Shown piece by piece: positions 1 to 8,369 of a stretch of 44,890 bases of DNA. This DNA is from Gammaproteobacteria bacterium. Lineage in GTDB: Bacteria > Pseudomonadota > Gammaproteobacteria > Steroidobacterales > Steroidobacteraceae. The translations under genes and the position numbers were made by a program. Numbering within the stretch: the first letter of the stretch is position 1; every line of letters begins with the position of its first letter. A model generated the notes under the pieces. The model saw only the letters and a list, made by a program, of their open reading frames with translations. It was not told where the DNA came from and did no database searches. The stretch spans positions 1-44,890 of the forward strand of contig JANYLM010000111.1 of the NCBI GenBank assembly GCA_025357835.1. Reading direction: 5' to 3'.

Positions 1-67
1 TACCTACCCCTCTGCGGGTGCCACCAGCGACGAACAAAACGCGGGATCAAGACGAGCGAGGTAGGCT

Positions 68-733
68 ACGAAAATACTCATAGTCGAAGACCAACACCGG
101 ATCGGGACCTTCCTGAAGCAAGCCCTGCTGGAGCGCGCTTACGCGGTCACTTGGGTTCGCAGCTGTCAAGAAGCCAGCGACGCGCTCTGCGAGTCGGCCC
201 ACGATGCGATCATCCTCGACCTGGGTCTGCCGGACGGCGACGGTCTGAAGCTTCTGCAGCAATGGCGCAAATCGGGGTTCAATGAACCGGTACTGATCCT
301 GAGCGCTCGCGATGCCGTGCAGGATCGAATCAAAGGACTGGACGTGGGAGCCGACGACTACCTGTCGAAGCCGTTCAGCATGGAAGAGCTGCTGGCTCGA
401 ATGCGCTCTTTGCTGCGCCGCCAATCGGCGGTCAAGGAAGCCGTACTGGAGCATCGCGGGATCAAGCTCGACCTGATCGCGCGCACCGTGCATTTAGCCG
501 GAGAGCCCGTTGATCTGACCAGCCGCGAATTTGCGCTGCTCGAGATCTTCATGCAAAACGTGGGGCGAATTCTCTCCCGCAAGCTGATCTGCGAGAAATG
601 CTGGTCCTCGCACTATGACCATGAAGCCAATCTTCTGGATGTCTACATGAGCCGTTTGCGCGCGAAATTCGAGGCCATTCCGGGGCCGCCGGTGTTCAAG
701 ACTCTGCGCGGCGTCGGCTACCAGCTGCTGTGA
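68..733 (+). CDS. OmpR-family response regulator (ACG start?)
   Basis: Cytoplasmic DNA-binding regulator, the partner of the kinase that follows. The N-terminal receiver starts with KILIVED and has the phospho-acceptor Asp near residue 51 (LDLGLPDGDG), the switch residue in LILSARD and Lys in LSKPF. The C-terminal winged helix ends in the usual LRGVGYQLL. Length is about 221 residues, normal for the QseB/PmrA/TctD group. The frame is open from a stop at 62-64, and the codon where the family's Met should be (68-70) is ACG, with a GAGG-like site just upstream. The next ATG/GTG/TTG is GTG 317, which would remove the phosphorylation site. So either ACG is used, or the base is a mutation or sequence error. 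The stop overlaps the kinase start (GTGA), which indicates translational coupling. Target genes are not visible. Confidence 0.85.
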   Translation, partial: TKILIVEDQHRIGTFLKQALLERAYAVTWVRSCQEASDALCESAHDAIILDLGLPDGDGLKLLQQWRKSGFNEPVLILSARDAVQDRIKGLDVGADDYLSKPFSMEELLARMRSLLRRQSAVKEAVLEHRGIKLDLIARTVHLAGEPVDLTSREFALLEIFMQNVGRILSRKLICEKCWSSHYDHEANLLDVYMSRLRAKFEAIPGPPVFKTLRGVGYQLL

Positions 734-2112
734 GATCGATCGGCGCGAGGCTGGCGCTTTGGTACGCCGGCGCGGCGACGTTGACATTGGTGTGCCTGTT
801 CGTCGCCGGCTATTACTTACTGCAGAATCAGCTGATCCGCGGCCTCGATCTGTTGAACAAAGCGCAGTTTGCGCAGATTCGCGCGCACCTGGGCGAAGAC
901 TTCGGCGCTCTCAACGCCCATCTCATCGATGCCCGTATCCGAGAAACCAGCGATTTCTCCTCGGTGCTCTTTTTTATCACCATCGACGATCGAAGCGGTC
1001 CTGTGCGCCCGGTCTTCTATTCCACGAACTTGCGCGGTTTGCCCATTCCCGATGTGCCCGGACAGCGTGTGTTCAACGCGAAACTTCCGAGCATCGGGGA
1101 ACTTCGGGTCGGCGAATTCATTCTCGGCCCGTTCGACGTGACCATAGCGACCCCGCTCAATAGCGTGCGCCAAACGATGCACGACTATAGCGAGATCTGT
1201 ATTTGGATGCTCTCGGTGATGGTCGCGATCAGTGTCGGGGTCGGCTTCGGATTGAGCCGGCTGGCGCTACGTCCGGTGCGTTTGATTCGCGACACGGCGA
1301 AGCATATTAGCTCGGACAACTTGAGCGAACGCATCCCGGTTGCCTCGGTCCGCGATGAGATATCCGAGCTCGCGCAACTGCTGAATCAAATGTTCGATCG
1401 CCTGGAGTCGGCGTTCGATCAGATTCGGCGTTTCACGGCAGACGCTTCGCATGAATTGAAGACGCCGCTATCGTTGATCCGCCTGCAGGCGGAAAAGCTC
1501 CTGGTGCACGGCAATCTCGACGCGGCAAACGAAGAGTCGGTGCATATGCAGCTGGAGGAAATTGCCCGCCTCAGTCAAATCATCGAGGAACTATTGTTTC
1601 TATCGCGCGCCGAAGCGCGTGATATTGATCTACACCTGGTGGAGCACGATCCCGAGGCCCTGCTGGCAAGCTTTAGCCAGGACGCAAAGGTGTTATCGGA
1701 GCACCACGGCTTGCAGTACGTTCACTCGCACCACGGCACCGGCAGGGTGCTGGTCGAGCCGCGTTGGTTGCGGCGAGTGTTGTTGAATCTTCTCGCCAAT
1801 GCGTTGAATGCATCTCCGCCGCAGGGGACGGTGACATTGCGCTCGATGGTGGAGTCCGGAGTCTGGCGGGTGTCATTGGACGATCAGGGCCCCGGTGTGC
1901 CGGAGGAGCTGCGCGAGCGAATTTTCGAGCGTTTTTTTCGTCTGGCGGCAACCAGCAACATCGAAGACAACGGCAGCGGCTTAGGGTTGGCGATCTGCCG
2001 CAGCATTATTTCGCTCCACGGTGGAAACATTTGGGTAGAGAACTCGTCGGGGTCTGGTTTACGAGTCATATTTACTATGCCTACGGCGGCTCAAGGCCAG
2101 AAGAAAGCATAG
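730..2112 (+). CDS. Two-component sensor histidine kinase, HAMP-HisKA-HATPase
   Basis: Inner-membrane sensor kinase of 460 residues that phosphorylates the upstream regulator. A first membrane segment lies at about residues 8-28, then a periplasmic sensor region of about 125 residues, a second segment at about 155-178, a HAMP linker, and the HisKA dimerisation domain with His near 241 in DASHELKTPLSL. The N box (LLNLLANALNAS), DQGPGVP and GSGLGLAI of the ATPase domain are all present, so the enzyme looks complete. It starts at GTG 730, overlapping the regulator stop by 4 bases. The signal it senses cannot be read from the sequence. The regulator/kinase order is the usual one for QseBC/PmrAB-like systems. 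Confidence 0.93.
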   Translation: MRSIGARLALWYAGAATLTLVCLFVAGYYLLQNQLIRGLDLLNKAQFAQIRAHLGEDFGALNAHLIDARIRETSDFSSVLFFITIDDRSGPVRPVFYSTNLRGLPIPDVPGQRVFNAKLPSIGELRVGEFILGPFDVTIATPLNSVRQTMHDYSEICIWMLSVMVAISVGVGFGLSRLALRPVRLIRDTAKHISSDNLSERIPVASVRDEISELAQLLNQMFDRLESAFDQIRRFTADASHELKTPLSLIRLQAEKLLVHGNLDAANEESVHMQLEEIARLSQIIEELLFLSRAEARDIDLHLVEHDPEALLASFSQDAKVLSEHHGLQYVHSHHGTGRVLVEPRWLRRVLLNLLANALNASPPQGTVTLRSMVESGVWRVSLDDQGPGVPEELRERIFERFFRLAATSNIEDNGSGLGLAICRSIISLHGGNIWVENSSGSGLRVIFTMPTAAQGQKKA

Positions 2113-2155
2113 ATACCCCGCATGTACAACCCTATAATTCAAACGCGCACCCCAT

Positions 2156-2169
2156 AAAGACTTGAGTCT
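2156..2169. promoter_or_regulatory. Inverted repeat upstream of the cupin gene
   Basis: AAGACT-TG-AGTCTT, a perfect 6-base inverted repeat about 20 bases before the cupin start codon. It could be an operator, possibly for the regulator encoded upstream, or a weak hairpin. There is no direct evidence for either. Confidence 0.25.
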
Positions 2170-2189
2170 TAAACACTGCGAGAGTCATC

Positions 2190-2594
2190 ATGAAGTTGCT
2201 ACACATTTCCCTGATTGCCGTGTTTGCGTTAACACTGAACGCCGCCGCAGATGAGCCTAAGGAGTCGCCGCAAATGGTCCGAACCATTTTCGAACGTCAC
2301 GATCAATCGGGAGTGCCGGGCAAGGAAATCGTGATCGGGTCGGCCATGCTGCCGGCGGGCGCGGTAGTCGGCTATCACACCCACCCAGGCGACGAGGCAG
2401 GCTATGTCCTCAAAGGTACTTTCATACTCAAGGTCAAGGGGCAACCCGATCGATGGCTGAAAGCCGGTGACAGTTTCTTCAATCCGCGCGGCGCGGTGCA
2501 TAGCGTGCTGGCGGCGCCCGACGGCGACGGTGGCACCGCCGTGTCCACCTGGATCATCGACAAGGGACAGCCTCTCGCCACTCCCGCGCCCTAG
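2190..2594 (+). CDS. Exported cupin-domain protein
   Basis: Small periplasmic single-domain cupin of 134 residues. The N-terminus has a Sec signal peptide (MKLLHISLIAVFALTLNAAA, cleavage likely before DEP). The mature protein carries the first cupin motif, with metal ligands in YHTHPGDEAGYVLKG, and the second motif in FNPRGAVHSV. Such proteins bind a metal ion in a beta barrel and may act as dioxygenases, isomerases or ligand-binding proteins; the substrate cannot be assigned. It stands alone after the two-component pair, separated by about 77 bases that contain an inverted repeat, so it might be a target of that system (inference). Confidence 0.85.
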   Translation: MKLLHISLIAVFALTLNAAADEPKESPQMVRTIFERHDQSGVPGKEIVIGSAMLPAGAVVGYHTHPGDEAGYVLKGTFILKVKGQPDRWLKAGDSFFNPRGAVHSVLAAPDGDGGTAVSTWIIDKGQPLATPAP

Positions 2595-2683
2595 ACCGGG
2601 CAGAGTCGGACACCGCTGAGATCCTTTGATTGATATGATATCGGCCGCGGCCGTAGCGGCAGACCATGGGGAGAGATCTCGCG

Positions 2684-2959
2684 ATGCAATTGCGCACAAG
2701 AATCGGCGGGGGCGGCACCCGCCCGCTCGACTCATGGGGAGTCGACAGCGAATACGGCACCTTGCGCGATGTGTTGATCGGGCCCATCGACCATTTTACT
2801 TGGCAGCCGGGCAACGCCGTGTGCGAGCAAAAACCTCATCGCCGCCTCGCGGAAGGACTCACTGTGTATGACCCCGAAGTGTCGATGATAGGCAACGGCG
2901 GAGGCGCCGTGCATTGCATGTGCCAAGCTCTGAGACGCGATCATGTCCGAATCTCCTGA
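2684..2959 (+). pseudogene. Remnant of an amidinotransferase / arginine deiminase-like gene
   Basis: A 91-codon open frame that joins two ends of a much longer family. Residues 1 to about 45 (WGVDSEYGTLRDVLIGP...) match the N-terminus typical of arginine deiminase / dimethylargininase-like amidinotransferases. The end (YDPEVSMIGNGGGAVHC, then MCQALRRD) resembles their C-terminal segment with the catalytic Cys. Family members are about 300 residues, so roughly 200 central residues, including the catalytic His and acidic residues, are missing. The junction is near EGL/TVYDPE, about position 2860, and is in frame. The start ATG 2684 follows GGGAGAG; ATG 2666 is an alternative. The 3' end overlaps the amidase start. 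Most likely non-functional. Recognition is from family knowledge, not from an alignment. Confidence 0.65.
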
Positions 2960-4496
2960 CATGTCGCGACGGACATTCGTTCTCGGCACGACGGCGAGCG
3001 TGGCGATGTCCGCGGCCGGCGCCAAGACTTCGGCGGGCCTGCCGGCAGGTAGCACCACCGCGGGCGGCCTGGCCGACCTCTGCAACTTGAGCGCGGTGGA
3101 TGCAGTCGCCCACATAGCTCAGGGAGGGCTCACCGCGGAGCGGTATGCACAGGCGTTGCTCGCGAGATGTCAATCCGCGCAGGCCCTCAATGCCTTCATT
3201 ACATTGCAGCCGGCGCAGGTGCTCGCGGATGCTCGAGCCCGCGACCTCGAACGTCTCGCCGGTTCGAAACCGGGACCTTTGTTCGGCCTTCCGATACCGG
3301 TGAAAGACAGCGTCAATACTCGGGACTATCCGACCAGCGGCGGCACGCCGGCACTGCGCCATTTCCATCCCACCAAGGACGCACCGGTGGTGAGCGCGTT
3401 GCGCAGCGCCGGCGCCCTCGTCCTCGGCAAGACGAATCTGCACGAGCTATCCTATGGCTGGACCAGCAACAATCTGGCGTTCGGCGCGGTACACAATCCC
3501 TACGATCTGTCGCGCATTCCCGGCGGCAGCAGCGGCGGCACGGCGGCGGCCGTAGCCGCTCGCCTGGCTCCGCTGGGCGTCGCAGAAGACACCGAAGGAT
3601 CGATCCGCGTGCCCGCGGCGCTTTGCGGCATCGCCGGCTTTCGGCCGACCACCGGACGCTACTCCACCGAGGGGTGCGTGCCGATCTCGCCGCTCTTCGA
3701 TCAAGTCGGACCGCATGCGCGCAACGTCGCGGATCTCGCCCTGTTCGATTCAGTCGTGGCCAATGACTGGCAAAAGCTCGAGGCCGTGCCGCTCAAGGGC
3801 CTGCGCCTCGGCATCGTCCGTGATTACTGGTTCGCCGATCTTGATCCGGAAGTCGAGCGCCTAACCGAACTGGCTTTCGCACGACTCAAGGATGCCGGTG
3901 TGCAAATCGTCGAGACACCGTTGCCGGGCCTGGCGGCGCTCATCGATCTCACGACGGACGCCGTTCAGAACCACGATGTACGGGTGGCGCTGCCGCGCTA
4001 CCTGAAGGAGTATGGCGCCGGCGTCGACTTCGATGCTCTGGTCGCGCAGGCCAGCCCCGACATTCAGCGCTTGTTTCGCAGCGACGTACTGCCCGGTGGG
4101 GCCAATTTCGTCGGCGAACCGGCGTACGCGGCGGCGCGCGATCAATACCTGCCTGCCTTGCGCCGCCTGTACCGGGAATACTTTGCCCGGACAAATGTGG
4201 CTGCGATGGTGTTTCCGACGACGATGGTCGCCGCGCCACGAATCGGCGAGGAAACAACCGTCGAAGTCCGCGGCCGTCCCCTGCCCTTCCAGACAGTGAT
4301 CGCGCGCAATATCGCGCCCGGCAGCACCGCGGGAATACCCGGACTTGTTCTGCCGGTAGGGCTCACCCACAGCGGTCTGCCGGTGTCGATCGAATTCGAT
4401 GCGCCCGCCGGATCGGACCGCGCGCTGCTGGCGCTCGGACTTGGGATTGAGCGTGTACTAGGTCCCTTGCCGGCGCCGCAGCTCAAGGCGCTGTAA
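2943..4496 (+). CDS. Amidase-signature hydrolase with Tat signal
   Basis: Amidase (hydrolysis of a carboxamide to acid and ammonia) of 517 residues, probably exported by the twin-arginine route: SRRTFVLG is followed by a hydrophobic stretch and an Ala-rich cleavage region. The amidase-signature triad is visible: Lys near 121 (PVKDSVNT), cis-Ser near 197 in PGGSSGGTAAA, and nucleophilic Ser near 220 in DTEGSIRVPAA. The usual motif is DTGGSIR, so Gly to Glu here is unusual. The substrate is unknown; indole-acetamide hydrolases, aryl amidases and GatA-like enzymes share this fold, but the Tat signal argues against GatA. It starts at ATG 2943 inside the amidinotransferase remnant; ATG 2961 is possible and would still keep the twin arginines. 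It precedes a gamma-glutamyltransferase by 4 bases. Confidence 0.9.
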   Translation: MSESPDMSRRTFVLGTTASVAMSAAGAKTSAGLPAGSTTAGGLADLCNLSAVDAVAHIAQGGLTAERYAQALLARCQSAQALNAFITLQPAQVLADARARDLERLAGSKPGPLFGLPIPVKDSVNTRDYPTSGGTPALRHFHPTKDAPVVSALRSAGALVLGKTNLHELSYGWTSNNLAFGAVHNPYDLSRIPGGSSGGTAAAVAARLAPLGVAEDTEGSIRVPAALCGIAGFRPTTGRYSTEGCVPISPLFDQVGPHARNVADLALFDSVVANDWQKLEAVPLKGLRLGIVRDYWFADLDPEVERLTELAFARLKDAGVQIVETPLPGLAALIDLTTDAVQNHDVRVALPRYLKEYGAGVDFDALVAQASPDIQRLFRSDVLPGGANFVGEPAYAAARDQYLPALRRLYREYFARTNVAAMVFPTTMVAAPRIGEETTVEVRGRPLPFQTVIARNIAPGSTAGIPGLVLPVGLTHSGLPVSIEFDAPAGSDRALLALGLGIERVLGPLPAPQLKAL

Positions 4497-4500
4497 CATA

Positions 4501-6255
4501 GTGTCCGCTCGCATCCCAATGTTCTGCTCATTCGCCTGCGCCGCGGTGGCAGTATCTAGTGCTGGCGCGCCGGCGTACTGCGCCTCTCCGTCAGCTTTGG
4601 AATCCACCACCGGCATGGTGGTGACGGCGCAGCACCTAGCCTCCGATGTGGGCGCCGAGATTCTGCGACAGGGCGGTAATGCCGTGGACGCGGCCGTGGC
4701 CGTCGGCTACGCACTCGCCGTAACCCATCCCTGTTGCGGCAACCTCGGCGGCGGCGGCTTCATGACCATTCACCTGGCCGACGGCAGAAACACCTTCATC
4801 AATTTTCGCGAGAAAGCACCGCTCGCGGCGCGCGCCGATATGTTTCTCGATGCGAAGGGCAATCCCGACAGCGATAAGAGCTTGAACGGCTATCTCGCCG
4901 CCGGCGTTCCCGGAACTGTGCTGGGCCTGGAAACCGCACGCCGGGAATATGGCAGCTTGCCGCGATCGACTCTGATGGCCGCGTCGATTCGGCTCGCGGA
5001 AGAAGGCTTCGTTTTGACGCGCGGCGACGTCGATGAACTCGAGGTGGGCACCGCTGAATTTCGTGGACAGCCGAATGTCGCCGCGGTATTCCTGCACCAG
5101 GGCGCGCCCTTCAAACCCGGCGAGCGCCTAGTGCAAAAGAATCTGGCGGTGACCCTGCGCGCCATCAGCGACGGCGGCTCCGAGGTCTTTTATCAAGGTC
5201 CGATCGCCGCCGCCGTGGTTGCGTCGGCCCGGGCCAACGGTGGCCTGTTGACCCAGCAGGATTTCGCGGCCTATGCGGTAACGGAAGCGGCGCCGATTTC
5301 CTGCCTTTATCGCGGCTACACTATTTTGTCGGCGCCTCCGCCGAGTTCGGGAGGCGTCACCCTCTGTGAGATGCTGCAAGTGTTGGAAGCGTATCCCCTC
5401 AAGACGCTCGGCTTTCACTCCAGTGACTCGCTGCATGTGATGACCGAGGCCATGCGCCACGCCTATCGGGACCGCAACACCTACCTCGGTGACCCCGCCT
5501 TCATCGACAATCCCATCGCACGCTTATTGTCGATGCACCACGCCGAGACCATTCGAGCGCGCATTCAGCCGCATCGTGCGACGTCGTCGACGACGCTGGG
5601 CGATGACACGGCGGCCGTTGAAAAGGCCACCACCACGCACTACTCCGTAGTCGACGCTCGAGGCAATGCCGTATCGGTCACCTACACCATTAATGACGAT
5701 TTTGGCGCCAAGGTCATCGCCGGAGACACCGGCTTCCTGTTGAACGATGAAATGGATGATTTCACCGCCAAGCCAGGCGCCGCGAATCTGTTCGGCCTGG
5801 TGCAGGGCAAGGCGAATGCGATTGCGCCCGGCAAGCGGCCTTTGAGTTCCATGACTCCCACCATCGTGCTCAAGGACGGCAAAGCCGTGCTGGTTGTCGG
5901 CTCCCCCGGAGGGTCGCGAATCACCACCACGGTTCTGGAGATCATCGTCAATGTCATCGACCATGGGATGACGCCGCAGGAGGCGGTCGATGCGCCGCGA
6001 GTACACCATCAATGGCTGCCCGATACTCTGGCCGGCGAACCGTTTGCGTTCTCCGCCGACACGCTCAGGTCCCTGACCCACATGGGCTATCATGTGGTGC
6101 CCTTGGAACCGTGGGGCACGGGCAATGCAGCCGAACTGATCGGTATCGCGCCGGTAGACGCGGCTCAAGCCACGGCCTTGGGATTCCCGCGCCCGGGAAT
6201 CTTCTACGGAGCCAGTGACTCGCGAGCACCCGCGGGGTCCGCCGCGGCACCCTGA
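4501..6255 (+). CDS. ggt: Gamma-glutamyltransferase / glutathione hydrolase
   Basis: Periplasmic Ntn-hydrolase that removes or transfers the gamma-glutamyl group of glutathione and related peptides. It is made as a 584-residue precursor and cleaves itself into large and small subunits before the Thr near 378 (KAT|TTHYSVVD), the new N-terminal nucleophile. Other family motifs: QGGNAVDAAVAVGYALAV, NLGGGGFM, NFREKAP (Arg binds the gamma-glutamyl carboxylate), SSMTPTIV and VVGSPGGSRI. A signal peptide runs to about AYCA. The start used is GTG 4501, 4 bases after the amidase stop and without a strong Shine-Dalgarno site; ATG 4519 is an alternative. Probably co-transcribed with the amidase, which suggests peptide or amide-nitrogen scavenging. 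Confidence 0.95.
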   Translation: MSARIPMFCSFACAAVAVSSAGAPAYCASPSALESTTGMVVTAQHLASDVGAEILRQGGNAVDAAVAVGYALAVTHPCCGNLGGGGFMTIHLADGRNTFINFREKAPLAARADMFLDAKGNPDSDKSLNGYLAAGVPGTVLGLETARREYGSLPRSTLMAASIRLAEEGFVLTRGDVDELEVGTAEFRGQPNVAAVFLHQGAPFKPGERLVQKNLAVTLRAISDGGSEVFYQGPIAAAVVASARANGGLLTQQDFAAYAVTEAAPISCLYRGYTILSAPPPSSGGVTLCEMLQVLEAYPLKTLGFHSSDSLHVMTEAMRHAYRDRNTYLGDPAFIDNPIARLLSMHHAETIRARIQPHRATSSTTLGDDTAAVEKATTTHYSVVDARGNAVSVTYTINDDFGAKVIAGDTGFLLNDEMDDFTAKPGAANLFGLVQGKANAIAPGKRPLSSMTPTIVLKDGKAVLVVGSPGGSRITTTVLEIIVNVIDHGMTPQEAVDAPRVHHQWLPDTLAGEPFAFSADTLRSLTHMGYHVVPLEPWGTGNAAELIGIAPVDAAQATALGFPRPGIFYGASDSRAPAGSAAAP

Positions 6256-6265
6256 TAACGCCCAT

Positions 6266-7591
6266 TCAAGACGCTTTCGAGTCGCTCGGCGGCGCGGCGC
6301 CATTGCGCTGCTGATCGGCGAGCGTGTCCTTGTGATACGGCAGCCAGGCGTAGATTTCCGGCGAAGTCTGTGGATAGGCAAGAAAGACCTCGCGCGACTC
6401 CACGATGCGATCGGCCTTGCGGCGCGACAGCCGCCAGACGGCGAACAGAGTGAAGGCCAGCGTCAACGCGATCACGTACACAAAAAACGCGCTCGGAGTG
6501 ATGAGCTGGATGGCGTAGGTGCCGAGGGTGGGCCCAATCGACGAGCCCAGCGCCCAGACGAACAGCAGCGTAGAGGACAGTGCCACGTAATCGGTGGCAA
6601 CGGCTCGGTCATTGGCGTGCGCTACACCGACAGCGTAGAGACTTTCCGCGAGGCCGCCGAAAATGCCGAACAGCAGGGCCAGCAAGGCGAAGGGCATGCG
6701 GTGCTCGGCCCATACGAGCGGGGCCGCCACCGCCACTATGCCCACCCCTAAGCCGATCAGCGCATGCAGGCGGTCGACTTTGTCCGAGAAGTAGCCAATG
6801 GGCCATTGCAGGAACAGTCCGCCGAGAGAAACACAGGCCATCAACAGGACAATGCGCTGTTGGTCGAAGCCGATGCGCGCGCCGAACAGCGGACCCACGG
6901 TCGTGAAGGCGGTCAGAATGAGTCCGTTCAATAGGCAGGCAGTCACGCTCACCGGCGAGGTGCGCAAGGCCTTGAGAATTTCCAATTTCACCCGATGCGG
7001 CAACACCGGCGCACGCACGTCGATCGCCACCATGGGCACGAGTGCGAGAGTCGTCGAGATCCCGGCGATGAACAGCAGCTCCGGACCTCTGACATTGAGC
7101 GTTTGACTGAATAACTGGCCCACGCCGAAGAATAGCCCGTACACGAGCACGTAGATCGTGAGCACGCGGCCCCGTTGCTCGTTCGGCGCCAATGCATTCA
7201 GCCAACTCTCGACGATGATGGCCAGTCCCGCCGCATTGACGCCGATCAGGAACCGCAACACTGCCAGCGTCGGAACGCTGTCCGCGAAGTAAAGACCGAG
7301 GATGGCCACCGACTTCAGACTGGCGAAGGTAGCATACGCCCGCTCCAGACCCACCGGTGCGATCAGCTTGTGGGCGTACAGGCAGCCCACGAGAAATCCC
7401 AGTGCTTCGGCGGTGGCGATCAGCCCGATCACCCCGTCAGAGAACCCCATGGCAGAAAATCGCAGCGGCAGCAGTGAGCCCAAAAAACCGGCGCCCAGCA
7501 TGATCAGTGCCGTGCTGATCAGCGGCGGCGCTACCCGCCAGGGAATGGCGGCCGCGAGACCTGGTTGCAGTGCGCTCTGCGTGGAGTTCAT
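6266..7591 (-). CDS. MFS transporter
   Basis: Inner-membrane transporter of the major facilitator superfamily, 441 residues from ATG 7591. About 12 hydrophobic helices are spread over the length, in two halves of six. A motif-A-like loop (YFSDKVDRLH) follows helix 8, and SWLNALAPNEQRGR lies in the first half. The overall look resembles the YcaD-like group, whose substrates are mostly unknown. The frame extends 17 codons upstream, but that extension is not hydrophobic and ATG 7591 fits the family better. It is convergent with ggt, 10 bases apart, and its C-terminus is a short hydrophilic tail. It could export small organic molecules; no substrate can be claimed. Confidence 0.88.
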   Translation of the reverse strand: MNSTQSALQPGLAAAIPWRVAPPLISTALIMLGAGFLGSLLPLRFSAMGFSDGVIGLIATAEALGFLVGCLYAHKLIAPVGLERAYATFASLKSVAILGLYFADSVPTLAVLRFLIGVNAAGLAIIVESWLNALAPNEQRGRVLTIYVLVYGLFFGVGQLFSQTLNVRGPELLFIAGISTTLALVPMVAIDVRAPVLPHRVKLEILKALRTSPVSVTACLLNGLILTAFTTVGPLFGARIGFDQQRIVLLMACVSLGGLFLQWPIGYFSDKVDRLHALIGLGVGIVAVAAPLVWAEHRMPFALLALLFGIFGGLAESLYAVGVAHANDRAVATDYVALSSTLLFVWALGSSIGPTLGTYAIQLITPSAFFVYVIALTLAFTLFAVWRLSRRKADRIVESREVFLAYPQTSPEIYAWLPYHKDTLADQQRNGAAPPSDSKAS

Positions 7592-7705
7592 GTGAGATAT
7601 TATCGCGTGCGTCGTAAAACCGCAGCTATCGGTAAACTTCAATGCGGGCGGACGGCATCTTGCATCTATTTTGCCACCGTGCGCGATGACCGTTAGGCTT
7701 GCCGG

Positions 7706-8323
7706 ATGACGCTACACAAACTATTTCCCACATTCGTGTACTGCAACGCCTTGCAAAAGCGCGGCGCGAGCGAGTTCAACCGCCAGCTTCTCAAGGAATG
7801 CCTGCAGCTACGCCATGACGATGCGGCCGGGCGGCGCTGGTCCGCCGAGAATTATCCGGACGGCTACACCTCCTACGGTTCGGTGCACTGGTTGCAGCGT
7901 ATTTCGCCCACTTTTAAGTCCTTGGAAAGCAAGCTGGCGCGGCATGTCAAGATCTTCGCCAAGGCCGTGGAGTGGGATCTTGAGGGACGCAATCTGAAAA
8001 TGACCGATTGCTGGATCAGCATTATGCCCAAGCATGTGGTACACGGCCTGCATCTGCATCCGCTGTCGACGTTGAGCGGCACATACTACGTGCAAGTACC
8101 GGCAGGAACTCCCGGGATCAAATTCGAGGACCCACGTTTAGATCGCTTCATGGCTGCGCCGCCGCGCAAGGCCGATGCCAAGCGCGAAACCCGGCCGTGG
8201 GGAACATTTCCCGCTGCGGCCGGACAATTAGTGCTCTTTGAAAGTTGGCTGCGGCATGAAGTAGTGCCGAATCGCGTCGCCGCCGAACGCATCAGCATCA
8301 GCTTCAACTACAATTGGTTCTGA
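7706..8323 (+). CDS. Putative 2OG-Fe(II) oxygenase (TIGR02466-like)
   Basis: Protein of 205 residues resembling the TIGR02466 group of putative 2-oxoglutarate/Fe(II)-dependent dioxygenases. Features seen are the start LHKLFPTFVY, the first iron-binding region HGLHLHPLSTLSGTYYV, and the C-terminal SWLRHEVVPN followed by ERISISFNYNW, where His binds iron and Arg binds 2-oxoglutarate. Length and order of motifs fit the family. The substrate is unknown; some relatives act on proteins. It begins 114 bases from the divergent MFS gene and is followed 46 bases later by the NYN-LOTUS gene. Confidence 0.78.
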   Translation: MTLHKLFPTFVYCNALQKRGASEFNRQLLKECLQLRHDDAAGRRWSAENYPDGYTSYGSVHWLQRISPTFKSLESKLARHVKIFAKAVEWDLEGRNLKMTDCWISIMPKHVVHGLHLHPLSTLSGTYYVQVPAGTPGIKFEDPRLDRFMAAPPRKADAKRETRPWGTFPAAAGQLVLFESWLRHEVVPNRVAAERISISFNYNWF

Positions 8324-8369
8324 CCGTCGCCGCCATCCCCTTTCACGGAATGGAGTAAACTCGACCGCA

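Noticed and set aside
5524..6381. Minus-strand frame of 285 codons over ggt
   Set aside because: Arg-rich shadow of ggt; crosses into the MFS gene's end.
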